From contig SUWN01000014.1 of NCBI GenBank assembly GCA_015061465.1, positions 1-44,763 of the forward strand: a DNA stretch of 44,763 nt. Direction: 5' to 3'. The stretch comes from Treponema bryantii. Lineage in GTDB: Bacteria > Spirochaetota > Spirochaetia > Treponematales > Treponemataceae. Shown here piece after piece: positions 1 to 7,292 of this stretch. A program made the translations under genes and the position numbers. The notes beneath the pieces are model-generated. The model was not told the origin of the DNA. It did not search any database and saw only the letters and a list, made by a program, of their open reading frames with translations. Numbering within the stretch: the first letter of the stretch is position 1; each line of letters opens with the position of its first letter.

Positions 1-309
1 AACAAACTTTCTAAAGAAAAACGAGTTGAAATTGCAGCAAATGGAATAAAAAAAATAAAAATTGAATTGGAAAAAAATCAAATTACACTTTCTGACACAA
101 TGGTTGTTTCTGGTGGTCAGGCAAATGATGATTATTTAAATAGATTAAAAGCAAAAAAAATGAAAATCAAAATTGCAAAAAGTAATGGTTGTGTTCACGC
201 AGAATTACTTGGAGATTTTTGTGCCGCATTAAAAGGAATGGGGAAATTTGATTCAATTTTGCAAGCATCTAAAAATTGTATAAAAAAGGTTATCTATGAA
301 GATTCATAA
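1..309 (+). CDS. FGGY-family carbohydrate kinase, C-terminal fragment (5' end outside window)
   Basis: The frame is open from the first base, so the 5' part of the gene lies outside the window; the TTG at 67 is internal and not a start. The visible 102 residues match the C-terminal end of FGGY sugar kinases: a VVSGGQANDDYLNRLKAKK segment (family pattern sGG-a-nd-l-q--AD, part of the ATP-binding lobe), then the GDFCAALKGMGKFDSILQA helix that corresponds to the usual G-A-lAg-G-G-y-s--eA ending. FGGY kinases phosphorylate sugars or polyols such as xylulose, ribulose and glycerol in the cytosol. The substrate cannot be told from this end. The next gene begins 14 bp before this stop, so the two are probably co-transcribed and translationally coupled. 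I am fairly sure of the family. Confidence 0.72.
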   Translation, partial: NKLSKEKRVEIAANGIKKIKIELEKNQITLSDTMVVSGGQANDDYLNRLKAKKMKIKIAKSNGCVHAELLGDFCAALKGMGKFDSILQASKNCIKKVIYEDS

Positions 310-940
310 AATTCCACAAAATGTTACAACTCTTATTTTTGATATTGATTCAACGCTTTATACAAATGATGATTACGCGTATGAACAAGTTGATTGTCAG
401 GTACGCGAATTTGCAAGAATTAGAAATATGAGCGCCGAAGATGCAAGAACTCTTGTTCGTGATTTTAGAAAAGATTTTGCAGAAAAAAATGATGGAAAAA
501 AAATCAGTCTTGGAAATCTTTTAACAAATTTTGGAATTTCTATTGAACAAAGTGTACAATGGCGAAATGAATTAATGCGCCCTGAAGATTTTTTAGTTCG
601 GAATGAAAATCTAATTTCTGAATTAAAAATCTTATCTAAAAAATATAAATTGATTTGTGTAACAAATAATCCTGTAAAACCTGCAAGAAAAACTTTGGAA
701 GTTATTGGTATTTCAGATTTTTTTGAAGAAATTGTTGGGTTAGACACTTGTTATAAATCAAAACCAGCAATTGAACCTTTTGAAAAAGCTCTTGAACTTA
801 CAAATTCCGATGCCAAAAATTGTATTGCCATTGGCGACCGTTTTGATTTAGATGTTCAACTTCCTATTCAAATGGGAATGGGCGGAATTGAAGTTTCTGG
901 TGTGGAAGATTTATACGATTTGCATACTTTATTAAAATAG
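296..940 (+). CDS. HAD-superfamily hydrolase, pyrimidine 5'-nucleotidase-like
   Basis: This 214-residue protein has all four HAD motifs: FDIDSTLY (nucleophile Asp16 and acid/base Asp18), the VTNNP threonine motif near residue 123, the lysine in KSKPAIEPF near 155, and IGDRFDLDVQLP (metal-binding acidic motif) near 179. The FDIDSTLY variant with a helical cap after motif I is typical of the SDT1/pyrimidine 5'-nucleotidase-like branch of HAD subfamily IA, which removes phosphate from nucleotides or sugar phosphates in the cytosol. The ATG overlaps the end of the preceding sugar-kinase gene by 14 bp, so coupling is likely and a role on a sugar phosphate is possible, but that is inference. The length is normal for the family. 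Confidence 0.75.
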   Translation: MKIHKIPQNVTTLIFDIDSTLYTNDDYAYEQVDCQVREFARIRNMSAEDARTLVRDFRKDFAEKNDGKKISLGNLLTNFGISIEQSVQWRNELMRPEDFLVRNENLISELKILSKKYKLICVTNNPVKPARKTLEVIGISDFFEEIVGLDTCYKSKPAIEPFEKALELTNSDAKNCIAIGDRFDLDVQLPIQMGMGGIEVSGVEDLYDLHTLLK

Positions 941-1008
941 ACATTTGTACAATTAAATTATACTTTTCAACTTTTTTATAATTGTAAAAAATATTAATTT
1001 TCTCTTAT

Positions 1009-2367
1009 ATGAAGACATCTAAAAGCAATATTGTTGATATGACAGTTGGAAGCCCTGTAAAGCACATTTTAGCTTTTGCACTTCCTCTTTTTATTGGAAA
1101 CTTATTTCAACAATTTTATAACATGGTCGATTCGTTAATTGTCGGAAACTTTGTAGGTGCAAACGCGCTTGCTGCAGTTGGAACTTGTGGCTCAATGAAC
1201 TTTTTATTTTTTTCATTAAGTTCGGGCCTTGCAATTGGGATTGGAGTAATTGTTGCACAATATTTTGGTGCTAAAGATGAACAAAATGTAAAAATCACTA
1301 TTGCGAACTCATTTTACGTTATTGCTATCGCTTCTATTTCAGTTAGTGTAATAGGATTTATTTTTTGTCCGCAGATTTTAAGACTTATTTCTACGCCTGA
1401 AGAATTAATCAATGATTCTATAACTTATATGCGCGTAACTTGTGTAGGAATCTTTTCTGTTGCTTTGTATAACGGTGTTGCAGCAATTTTACGTGCTCTT
1501 GGAGATTCTAAAACTCCTTTATATTTTTTAATTTTTTCAAGTGTAATAAATGTTGTTTTAGATTTAGTTTTTGTAATTTATTTTAATTGGGCAGTTTTTG
1601 GAGTTGCTTTAGCTACAATCATTTCTCAAATATTTTCTGCAGTTGCAAGTTTGATTTACGCCGCAAAAAAAGTTCCATATTTTAAATTATCTAAAGATTT
1701 GCTCAAACCAAACAAGCTTATTATTGTTCGTTCGTTTAAAATTGGAACACCAATTGCTTTACAAAATTCGATGATTGCAGTTTCTTGTATGGTTTTGCAA
1801 GGAGTTGTAAATTCGTTTGGTCCTGTAATTATGGCTGCATACACAATCATTTCAAGAATTGAACAATTAATTCAACAACCTTTTAGTTCAATTGGAATGG
1901 CTTTAACAACTTATTCTGGACAAAATATGGGAGCAGGTGAGTTAGGTCGTGTAAAAAAAGGACTTCATCGTGGAACTTTTATTGTTTTGATTTTCTCGCT
2001 AGCTATGATTCCAATTGCATATTTATTGGGAAAAAACATTGTTGGTTTCTTTGTCAAAGAAGCTGAAGTAATTGATATAGGATACAGAGCTCTTAGAATT
2101 ACAAGTTTATTCTATTTTGGACTTGGAATGATTTATGTTCCACGCGCTGTATTAAATGGTTGTGGTGATACTGGTTTTGCAATGATAAATGGTATTACCG
2201 AAGTTATCTGTCGAATCCTTTATTCTGAAATTTTAACTAGAATTCCTGCAATTGGATTTTGGGGTGTTTGGATTACAACAGGATTTACATGGGGAACAAC
2301 AGCCATTGTCTGCATAATTCGCTACAAACGTGGAAAATGGAAGACAAAGGCTATTGCAAAAAAATAA
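1009..2367 (+). CDS. MATE family multidrug/Na+ antiporter
   Basis: A 452-residue, very hydrophobic protein with about twelve predicted membrane segments in two related halves. It opens with the MATE signature: PVKHILAFALPLFIGNLFQQ followed by YNMVDSLIVGNFVGANALAAVG, and the second half repeats the pattern around IALQNSMIAVSCMVLQGVVN. MATE transporters sit in the inner membrane and export cationic drugs or metabolites in exchange for Na+ or H+. The length is standard and nothing is missing. No Shine-Dalgarno sequence is visible before the ATG (TCTCTTAT precedes it), and a TATAAT lies at 977-982. The gene ends 2 bp before the convergent NifX-like gene with no obvious terminator between them. 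The substrate is unknown. Confidence 0.9.
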   Translation: MKTSKSNIVDMTVGSPVKHILAFALPLFIGNLFQQFYNMVDSLIVGNFVGANALAAVGTCGSMNFLFFSLSSGLAIGIGVIVAQYFGAKDEQNVKITIANSFYVIAIASISVSVIGFIFCPQILRLISTPEELINDSITYMRVTCVGIFSVALYNGVAAILRALGDSKTPLYFLIFSSVINVVLDLVFVIYFNWAVFGVALATIISQIFSAVASLIYAAKKVPYFKLSKDLLKPNKLIIVRSFKIGTPIALQNSMIAVSCMVLQGVVNSFGPVIMAAYTIISRIEQLIQQPFSSIGMALTTYSGQNMGAGELGRVKKGLHRGTFIVLIFSLAMIPIAYLLGKNIVGFFVKEAEVIDIGYRALRITSLFYFGLGMIYVPRAVLNGCGDTGFAMINGITEVICRILYSEILTRIPAIGFWGVWITTGFTWGTTAIVCIIRYKRGKWKTKAIAKK

Positions 2368-2369
2368 AA

Positions 2370-2798
2370 TTATTTGATTGGAATATATTTTGGTGCAGAA
2401 TCGTCGTGGCTTGAACAACTGTGATTTCCACAATTATGGTTTTCGTCATGATGATGGTGTTCACCATGATGATTACATTTTACATCAGGATTGTATTCCA
2501 ATGTACCTGTAATAAAATCATTTGCAGCTTTATCACAAGAACCTTGTACACCACCGTAAATTTTAATTCCTTCTTTATTTAGTGCGTCTTGTGCACCTCC
2601 GCCAATTCCTCCACAAATCAAAACTTGAACATTGCGTTCTTTTAAGAAAGTTGCTAATGCTCCGTGTCCACTTCCATTTGTATCAATAATTTCTGATTTT
2701 ACAATGGAATTATTTTCAACATCATAAATCTTGAATTGTTTAGTGTGTCCAAAATGCTGAAAAACATTTTCGTTTTCAAAAGTAATTGCAATTCTCAT
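2370..2798 (-). CDS. NifX/NifB-type dinitrogenase iron-molybdenum cofactor domain protein with His-rich tail
   Basis: The protein from the ATG at 2798 (142 residues) begins MRIAITFENENVFQHFGHTK, the hallmark of the NifX/NifB C-terminal/NafY domain: a small RNase H-like fold that binds Fe-S or Fe-Mo cofactor precursors. It continues with LICGGIGGGAQDALNKEGI and the ending typical of the fold. The last 30 residues are rich in His and Cys (CNHHGEHHHHDENHNC and CGNHSC), which suggests extra metal binding. No nitrogenase genes are nearby, so a general metal or Fe-S role is more likely; such stand-alone copies are common in anaerobes. An upstream in-frame start at 2915 would run through tRNA-Gln and is rejected. 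No Shine-Dalgarno is visible; a promoter sits almost on the ATG. Confidence 0.8.
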   Translation of the reverse strand: MRIAITFENENVFQHFGHTKQFKIYDVENNSIVKSEIIDTNGSGHGALATFLKERNVQVLICGGIGGGAQDALNKEGIKIYGGVQGSCDKAANDFITGTLEYNPDVKCNHHGEHHHHDENHNCGNHSCSSHDDSAPKYIPIK

Positions 2799-2805
2799 AA
2801 AAATA

Positions 2806-2834
2806 AATTTATTAAAGATTTGTTTAAGTGTCAA
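2806..2834 (-). promoter_or_regulatory. Promoter of the NifX-like gene
   Basis: On the minus strand TTGACA (2834-2829) is followed by a 17-bp spacer and TAAATT (2811-2806). The predicted start point falls within a base or two of the ATG at 2798, so the transcript would have practically no leader. The -10 box matches only 4 of 6 positions. Confidence 0.45.
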
Positions 2835-2849
2835 TGTATTTATCCCATA

Positions 2850-2878
2850 TTGACATAAAGACGCTTTTTTTATAATAT
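2850..2878 (+). promoter_or_regulatory. Promoter of the tRNA-Gln/tRNA-Glu unit
   Basis: TTGACA at 2850-2855 precedes TATAAT at 2871-2876 (15-bp spacer), or TAATAT at 2873-2878 (17-bp spacer). The mature tRNA-Gln begins at 2892. The -35 box lies back-to-back with that of the minus-strand NifX-like gene. Confidence 0.6.
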
Positions 2879-2891
2879 TTATCTTACTTAT

Positions 2892-2962
2892 TCCCCGATT
2901 GTGTAATGGTAGCACTTCAGATTCTGGTTCTGATTGTGGGGGTTCGAATCCTCCTTGGGGAA
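2892..2962 (+). tRNA. tRNA-Gln (anticodon CTG)
   Basis: A complete cloverleaf can be drawn. The acceptor TCCCCGA pairs with TTGGGGA, the D arm is GTGT-AATGGTA-GCAC, and the anticodon stem TCAGA/TCTGA encloses TTCTGGT with anticodon CTG at 2924-2926. The variable loop has 4 nt. The T arm is GGGGG-TTCGAAT-CCTCC and the discriminator is A2962. CCA is not encoded. Confidence 0.93.
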
Positions 2963-2964
2963 AG

Positions 2965-2993
2965 AGCTGGACTTAAATAGTTCAGCTTTTTTT
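2965..2993 (+). terminator. Intrinsic terminator between the two tRNA genes
   Basis: AGCTGGACT (2965-2973) pairs with AGTTCAGCT (2979-2987) through one G-U around a TAAAT loop, and a run of U follows. It starts 3 nt after tRNA-Gln. Confidence 0.75.
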
Positions 2994-3010
2994 GTTTGTA
3001 AAATTAATTT

Positions 3011-3082
3011 GGTCCCTTCGTCTATTGGCTAGGACGTGGCCCTCTCAAGGCTAAAAGACGGGTTCAATTCCCGTAGGGACCG
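3011..3082 (+). tRNA. tRNA-Glu (anticodon CTC)
   Basis: The acceptor GGTCCCT pairs with AGGGACC (3075-3081). The D arm contains the CTATTGGCTAGGAC pattern typical of bacterial tRNA-Glu. The anticodon stem TGGCC/GGCTA encloses CTCTCAA with anticodon CTC. The T arm is CGGG-TTCAATT-CCCG and the discriminator is G. A run of seven T follows at once. A TAAAAT box at 2999-3004 could give this gene its own start point, since an intrinsic terminator separates it from tRNA-Gln. Confidence 0.92.
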
Positions 3083-3094
3083 TTTTTTTCTTAC

Positions 3095-3122
3095 TTGACA
3101 TGTATATTTCTTCTGTTATCAT
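3095..3122 (+). promoter_or_regulatory. Promoter of the DUF5312-like gene
   Basis: TTGACA (3095-3100), a 16-bp spacer and TATCAT (3117-3122) preceded by TGT, which makes an extended -10 (TGTTATCAT). The ATG lies 11 nt after the -10 box, leaving a leader of about 5 nt and no room for a Shine-Dalgarno sequence. Confidence 0.65.
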
Positions 3123-3133
3123 ATTAGTATATT

Positions 3134-4840
3134 ATGGATACGTTAAATAAAGGTGCTTTTGATAAGCTTGTTGCTGGTCTAAATTCTGACGAACGACTTT
3201 CTTTGCTAAATAAAATTAATAAAAATACAGATATAGAACTTCAAATTGAATCTTCTGATTTAAATGAAAAGAATTTCAGTCTTCTTTCTCAATTCAAAAA
3301 TGAATCTTCATTTTATAAATTTCTTTTATGGCTTAGAAGTATTTTCTTAAAAATTTCAAAAGAAAAACTTTATAATCAAGATTTAATTGATAGATTTGCA
3401 AAAGAACTCAATAATCTTCATCCTGGCATTTTAAGACATAAACAACGACTTTTGGATAATTATTTTTTTGAGCGCTTAAAATCATTAAAAGATGCTTCTG
3501 ATTTTTTTAAACCATATTTTGTTCATATAAATGAAAATCCTGGTGATTTTTATGTTTTTTTAAGTTCTTTTGTTGCTCCAGAAATTGCGGAATCAATAAA
3601 CGCTAATGCTGACCCTTTTATTTTACCTTTTACAAAAGAACCTGATATTGAACTTCATAATAATTTGATAAAAAAAATGGATTCAATTTTAAAAGATTTG
3701 AATTCTTCAACAAGAAATAAGCTTTATCAATCTGTTTCTACAGTGGAATGGTTGTCCCAATTTGTTTCTTTGCCTTTTATTCATTTTATTTCTCAATTTA
3801 CAAATAATTCAAGCAATCGTTTTTCTTGTTCATATCGACTTGCAACAATGGATTATGATGCATTTTCGTCTGTCTTTTCTAAAATGTTTACAGTTCAACC
3901 AGATGTTTTGCAATCTTTGTTTTTGTATTCACAACGTCAAAATATAAATAAAACAACTATGTCTGATAAAAACATAGAAAATGCGTTGAACGAATTTTTA
4001 TCTAAAGCAAATCTTTCTATTTCTTGTATAAAAGAATTTGTAGACAGTATTCCAATTTATAAACTTGGAAAAATTATCAACAATAATTATGATTGGCAAC
4101 CAAAACCGTTTGAAGGCGTTGAATCTTGGTTTGCAAGTTTTAGAAATCAATGGAAAAAAATCATTGATATAAGATGGAATGATTGGCAACGCGAACGCAA
4201 AAAGAAAAATTTAAGTTCATCTTTATATAAAGATTTTGGTTTAAAAGAATTTCCAACGATGAAATATAAACCTTGGAATAATTTGTGGACACGGGTTTCT
4301 TTTTCTTGTGAATTAACGGGCGGATTTTATTCATGGTTTGTTACTGAAAAATATGATGAAATTATCGAACCGCTAAACGATGTTGCAATGGAAGGAATTT
4401 TTATACGAAGTGAAAATAGAAACGAATATTCAGAAGCATTGCACGATTTTGTAACAGTAAATACAAATATGAAAGAATTGTTGGAAAGACTTGCGCCAAA
4501 TGGTTCTTTAGGCTCTTTCTTTTATGATGTTACAAAAAATACAGTCCATACGTTTCAAGTTCAAAATAGAATTGATTCAAATATGAAGTCTATCGAAAGT
4601 GAAATTAAAGAATATATAAAAACCTTTACAAAAAGCATCAGAGCAATTGAAAGAATTTTCCACGGATTCTTTGATGAAAAAAAAGATGGAATTCATGAAG
4701 GTTTGCAAAATATGAATACAATTAATGGTCATCAAAATAGAGAATTCCGCGACAACTTGATAAGTATTCGCTCTTTGCTTGTAAAATGTATTTTTTATAT
4801 TTCTGAATTAGAGCCAATTGATCAGGCAACTGAAATATGA
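3134..4840 (+). CDS. Spirochaetal conserved protein, DUF5312-like
   Basis: A soluble-looking 568-residue protein without a signal peptide or clear membrane segment. It has long predicted helices and many aromatic residues; a KFLLWLRSIFLKISKEKLYNQ helix near residue 65 could touch membranes. I recall the overall layout (helical N-terminal region, a central YKPWNNLWTRVSFSCELTGGF segment near 380, a helical end) as the spirochaete-restricted family DUF5312, but I cannot run the profile. Function unknown. The gene has its own extended -10 promoter and overlaps pgeF by 4 bp (ATGA), so the two are translationally coupled, which may hint at a role in cell-envelope upkeep. Codon use matches the neighbours. 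Confidence 0.6.
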   Translation: MDTLNKGAFDKLVAGLNSDERLSLLNKINKNTDIELQIESSDLNEKNFSLLSQFKNESSFYKFLLWLRSIFLKISKEKLYNQDLIDRFAKELNNLHPGILRHKQRLLDNYFFERLKSLKDASDFFKPYFVHINENPGDFYVFLSSFVAPEIAESINANADPFILPFTKEPDIELHNNLIKKMDSILKDLNSSTRNKLYQSVSTVEWLSQFVSLPFIHFISQFTNNSSNRFSCSYRLATMDYDAFSSVFSKMFTVQPDVLQSLFLYSQRQNINKTTMSDKNIENALNEFLSKANLSISCIKEFVDSIPIYKLGKIINNNYDWQPKPFEGVESWFASFRNQWKKIIDIRWNDWQRERKKKNLSSSLYKDFGLKEFPTMKYKPWNNLWTRVSFSCELTGGFYSWFVTEKYDEIIEPLNDVAMEGIFIRSENRNEYSEALHDFVTVNTNMKELLERLAPNGSLGSFFYDVTKNTVHTFQVQNRIDSNMKSIESEIKEYIKTFTKSIRAIERIFHGFFDEKKDGIHEGLQNMNTINGHQNREFRDNLISIRSLLVKCIFYISELEPIDQATEI

Positions 4841-5631
4841 TTAGTTTTTCATTAAAAGATTCTGCAAATTCATTTGAAACTTTTTGTTTTTATAAAAACG
4901 GTTCAGTTTTAAAAGACGCACCTATTTGTGCTTTGTCCTTAAAAAAAGCGGGTAGTATGCGTTTTAGATGGAACGAAACAAATTCTACTCGTGATAATTT
5001 TTTTAAATCTGTTTTATCATCATCACAAATTTTGACGCCAGTAGAATTGTCCCATTCAAAAATTGTTTACGATTTGCAAAATTCTGAACAAATTTTTCAA
5101 AAAGTAGGGGATGGAATCATTACAAAAAATCTTGCGTTAGTTCCTTCTGTTACGGTAGCGGATTGTGTTCCAATTTATTTATATGATGATGTAACAAAAG
5201 TTTTTGGAATTGTTCATTCTGGTTGGAAAGGAACTGGAATCATAAAAGAAGCAATTATGCTTGCAAATCAAAAATATGGTTCTGCTCCAAGCGATTTTTG
5301 CATTGTAATTGGTCCGCACATAAATAAATGTTGCTATGTTGTAAATGAAGAACGAGCAACTTATTTTGCGAAAGAATTTACGCCTGACTGTGTAAAACCG
5401 ATTTCCAAAAATCAAAAAATCGATTGGAATAATGGAGAAGGGCAATTATTTTCACTTTCTTTATTAAAAGCAAATCTTTCTGTTTTAGAAAAAATTGGTG
5501 TAAAAGATTCTAACATTGTAATTTGTTCAGATTGTACTTGTTGTAATCAGATTTATGGTTCAAACAGACGCGAAACATCACAAGGAAATTCATTTACAGT
5601 TCAAGCTGCGTTTATATATCATAAAAATTGA
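4837..5631 (+). CDS. pgeF: PgeF/YfiH family protein (peptidoglycan editing factor / LACC1-like)
   Basis: This 264-residue protein carries the family's metal-site motifs: VADCVPI (Cys near residue 110), GIVHSGWKGTG (His near 128), GPHINKCCYVV (near 160) and the closing CTCCNQIYGSNRRE followed by R/Q-rich strands (near 235). The family (Pfam PF02578, once called polyphenol oxidase or laccase-like) includes E. coli YfiH/PgeF, which removes mis-incorporated serine from UDP-MurNAc-type precursors, and LACC1, a purine nucleoside phosphorylase. It acts in the cytosol. The ATG overlaps the stop of the DUF5312-like gene (ATGA), so both are made from one transcript. Length and motifs look intact; which of the two known activities dominates cannot be read from the sequence. 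Confidence 0.85.
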   Translation: MISFSLKDSANSFETFCFYKNGSVLKDAPICALSLKKAGSMRFRWNETNSTRDNFFKSVLSSSQILTPVELSHSKIVYDLQNSEQIFQKVGDGIITKNLALVPSVTVADCVPIYLYDDVTKVFGIVHSGWKGTGIIKEAIMLANQKYGSAPSDFCIVIGPHINKCCYVVNEERATYFAKEFTPDCVKPISKNQKIDWNNGEGQLFSLSLLKANLSVLEKIGVKDSNIVICSDCTCCNQIYGSNRRETSQGNSFTVQAAFIYHKN

Positions 5632-5660
5632 AAATGACACAATTGACACTTTTTGTCATA

Positions 5661-5689
5661 TTGACATATTAACTCACTTTGTATATCTT
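5661..5689 (+). promoter_or_regulatory. Promoter of the carboxyltransferase gene
   Basis: TTGACA (5661-5666), a 17-bp spacer and TATCTT (5684-5689). Just upstream lies an inverted repeat TGACA-CTTTT-TGTCA (5644-5658), which might be a binding site or a weak stem after pgeF. A GAGGTGA Shine-Dalgarno (5713-5719) precedes the ATG at 5724. Confidence 0.5.
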
Positions 5690-5723
5690 TATTAAAAAGA
5701 AAGTTACAAAATGAGGTGAATTC

Positions 5724-7217
5724 ATGTCTTATAATTTGGATAAACAGCATGAAAAAGGTAAATATCATGCAATTGAAAGAATTAACGAACTTTGTGATAA
5801 AGATTCATTTGTAGAAATTTATTCAGGGGTACGCCATAACTGTACAAGTTTTGGAATGGAAAAAAAAGACATTCCTTATGATGGCGTAATTACTGGATTT
5901 GGAAAAATAAATGGTAGAAAAGTTGCTGTGTATGCGCAGGATTTTACAGTTCAAGGTGGAAGTCTTGGATTAATGCACGGTAAAAAAATTGCTGAACTTA
6001 TTGATAAAGCAATTCAAGCGCGTTGTCCTGTAATCGGAATTAATGATTCGGGTGGAGCTCGTATTCAAGAAGGAGTTGATGCTCTTTGTGGTTACGGTGA
6101 TTTATTTTATCAGAATGTTCGCGCTTCTGGTTCAATTCCTCAAATTTCAATTATTGCTGGTCCTTGTGCAGGTGGAGCAGTTTATAGTCCTGGAATTACA
6201 GACTTTATTTTTGCAGTAGATAAAATCAGTCAGTTGTTCATCACAGGTCCAAAAGTTGTAAAATCTGTTATGTTTATGGATATTTCAGCTGAAGATTTGG
6301 GTGGCGCTTCAATTCATAGCCAAAAATCTGGTGTAGCTCAATTCCGTTGTGAATGTGAAAACGAATGTTTTGAAAAAGTAAGAAAACTTTTAGATTATAT
6401 TCCTCATTATTTTGGTGATGATTTTGATAATTCATCTGTAGCAAAATTTGAAGAAAGAAAATCTGCAAAAAAGAAAATCGCAGAAATTATCCCAGAAAAT
6501 CCAAAAGCTGGTTACGATGTTCGTGATATTATTAATTGCGTTGTTGATGAAGATTCATTCTTTGAAGTTTCAGAAGAATTTGCTGTAAATTGTGTAACTG
6601 GTTTTGCAAAAATTGAAGGTCGTTCTATTGGTGTTGTTGCAAATAATCCAAAAGGCGTTGGTGGTGTTTTGGATTGCGATTCAAGCGATAAAATTGCACG
6701 ATTTGTTCGTTACTGCGATTCATTCAATATTCCTCTTCTTACTTTTGTTGATGTTCCAGGATTTATTCCAGGTCCACAAGAAGAACAAAAGGGAATTATT
6801 CGTCACGGAGCAAAAGTAATTTATGCTTACAGTGAAGCATCTGTTCCAAAAGTTTCTGTAATTGTTCGTAAAGCATACGGTGGAGCATATATTGCAATGT
6901 GTTCAAAACATCTTGGTGCAGATTTTGTTTATGCTTGGCCAAAATCAGAAATTGCAGTAATGGGTGCAGAAGGTGCAATCGGTATTTTGTATGCAAAAGA
7001 ATTGGCAGACCCAACAAAAGCTGATGAAGTTGCAAAAAAATCTGAAGAATACAAACAAGAAATTATGACTCCAACTATTGCTGCAAAACGCGGGTATATT
7101 TCAGAAGTAATCCAACCTGAAGATACACGTAAATATGTAGTAAACAGTTTTGAAATGTTAGAAAACAAAACTTCTATGGATAAACCACTTAAAAAACACG
7201 GAAATATTCCTCTTTAA
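5724..7217 (+). CDS. Acyl-CoA carboxyltransferase subunit (propionyl-CoA carboxylase beta / methylmalonyl-CoA decarboxylase alpha type)
   Basis: A 497-residue protein with the two crotonase-like lobes of biotin-dependent carboxyltransferases. The N lobe has HGKKIAELIDKAIQ and INDSGGARIQEGVDALCGYG followed by IAGPCAGGAVYSPG (acyl-CoA oxyanion pocket). The C lobe has TFVDVPGFIPGPQEE, KVSVIVRKAYGGAYIAMCSK and PKSEIAVMGAEGAIGILY (biotin side). The end KKHGNIPL is typical of MmdA/PccB proteins. It transfers CO2 between biotin and propionyl- or methylmalonyl-CoA. No biotin carrier, biotin carboxylase or membrane decarboxylase subunit lies beside it, so carboxylase and Na+-pump decarboxylase cannot be told apart. 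It has its own promoter, a good Shine-Dalgarno site and a strong terminator, and is therefore a single-gene unit. Confidence 0.88.
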   Translation: MSYNLDKQHEKGKYHAIERINELCDKDSFVEIYSGVRHNCTSFGMEKKDIPYDGVITGFGKINGRKVAVYAQDFTVQGGSLGLMHGKKIAELIDKAIQARCPVIGINDSGGARIQEGVDALCGYGDLFYQNVRASGSIPQISIIAGPCAGGAVYSPGITDFIFAVDKISQLFITGPKVVKSVMFMDISAEDLGGASIHSQKSGVAQFRCECENECFEKVRKLLDYIPHYFGDDFDNSSVAKFEERKSAKKKIAEIIPENPKAGYDVRDIINCVVDEDSFFEVSEEFAVNCVTGFAKIEGRSIGVVANNPKGVGGVLDCDSSDKIARFVRYCDSFNIPLLTFVDVPGFIPGPQEEQKGIIRHGAKVIYAYSEASVPKVSVIVRKAYGGAYIAMCSKHLGADFVYAWPKSEIAVMGAEGAIGILYAKELADPTKADEVAKKSEEYKQEIMTPTIAAKRGYISEVIQPEDTRKYVVNSFEMLENKTSMDKPLKKHGNIPL

Positions 7218-7240
7218 TAGAATAGCAAATATGTGTTAAA

Positions 7241-7280
7241 AAAAAAGCTTTCCAAGAAAAAACTTGGAAAGCTTTTTTTT
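7241..7280. terminator. Bidirectional intrinsic terminator between the carboxyltransferase gene and secA
   Basis: AAAAAAGCTTTCCAAG (7241-7256) pairs perfectly with CTTGGAAAGCTTTTTT (7263-7278) around an A6 loop. The A-run on one side and the T-run on the other let it serve both convergent genes. Confidence 0.9.
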
Positions 7281-7292
7281 GTAGCAAATTAA

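Noticed and set aside
2799..2915. Longer start for the NifX-like gene
   Set aside because: The extension would cover the tRNA promoter and part of tRNA-Gln, and its residues match nothing; the fold begins at the ATG at 2798.
5644..5658. TGACA-CTTTT-TGTCA as a terminator for pgeF
   Set aside because: The stem is only 5 bp, AT-rich and has no T-run after it; a protein site or chance is more likely.
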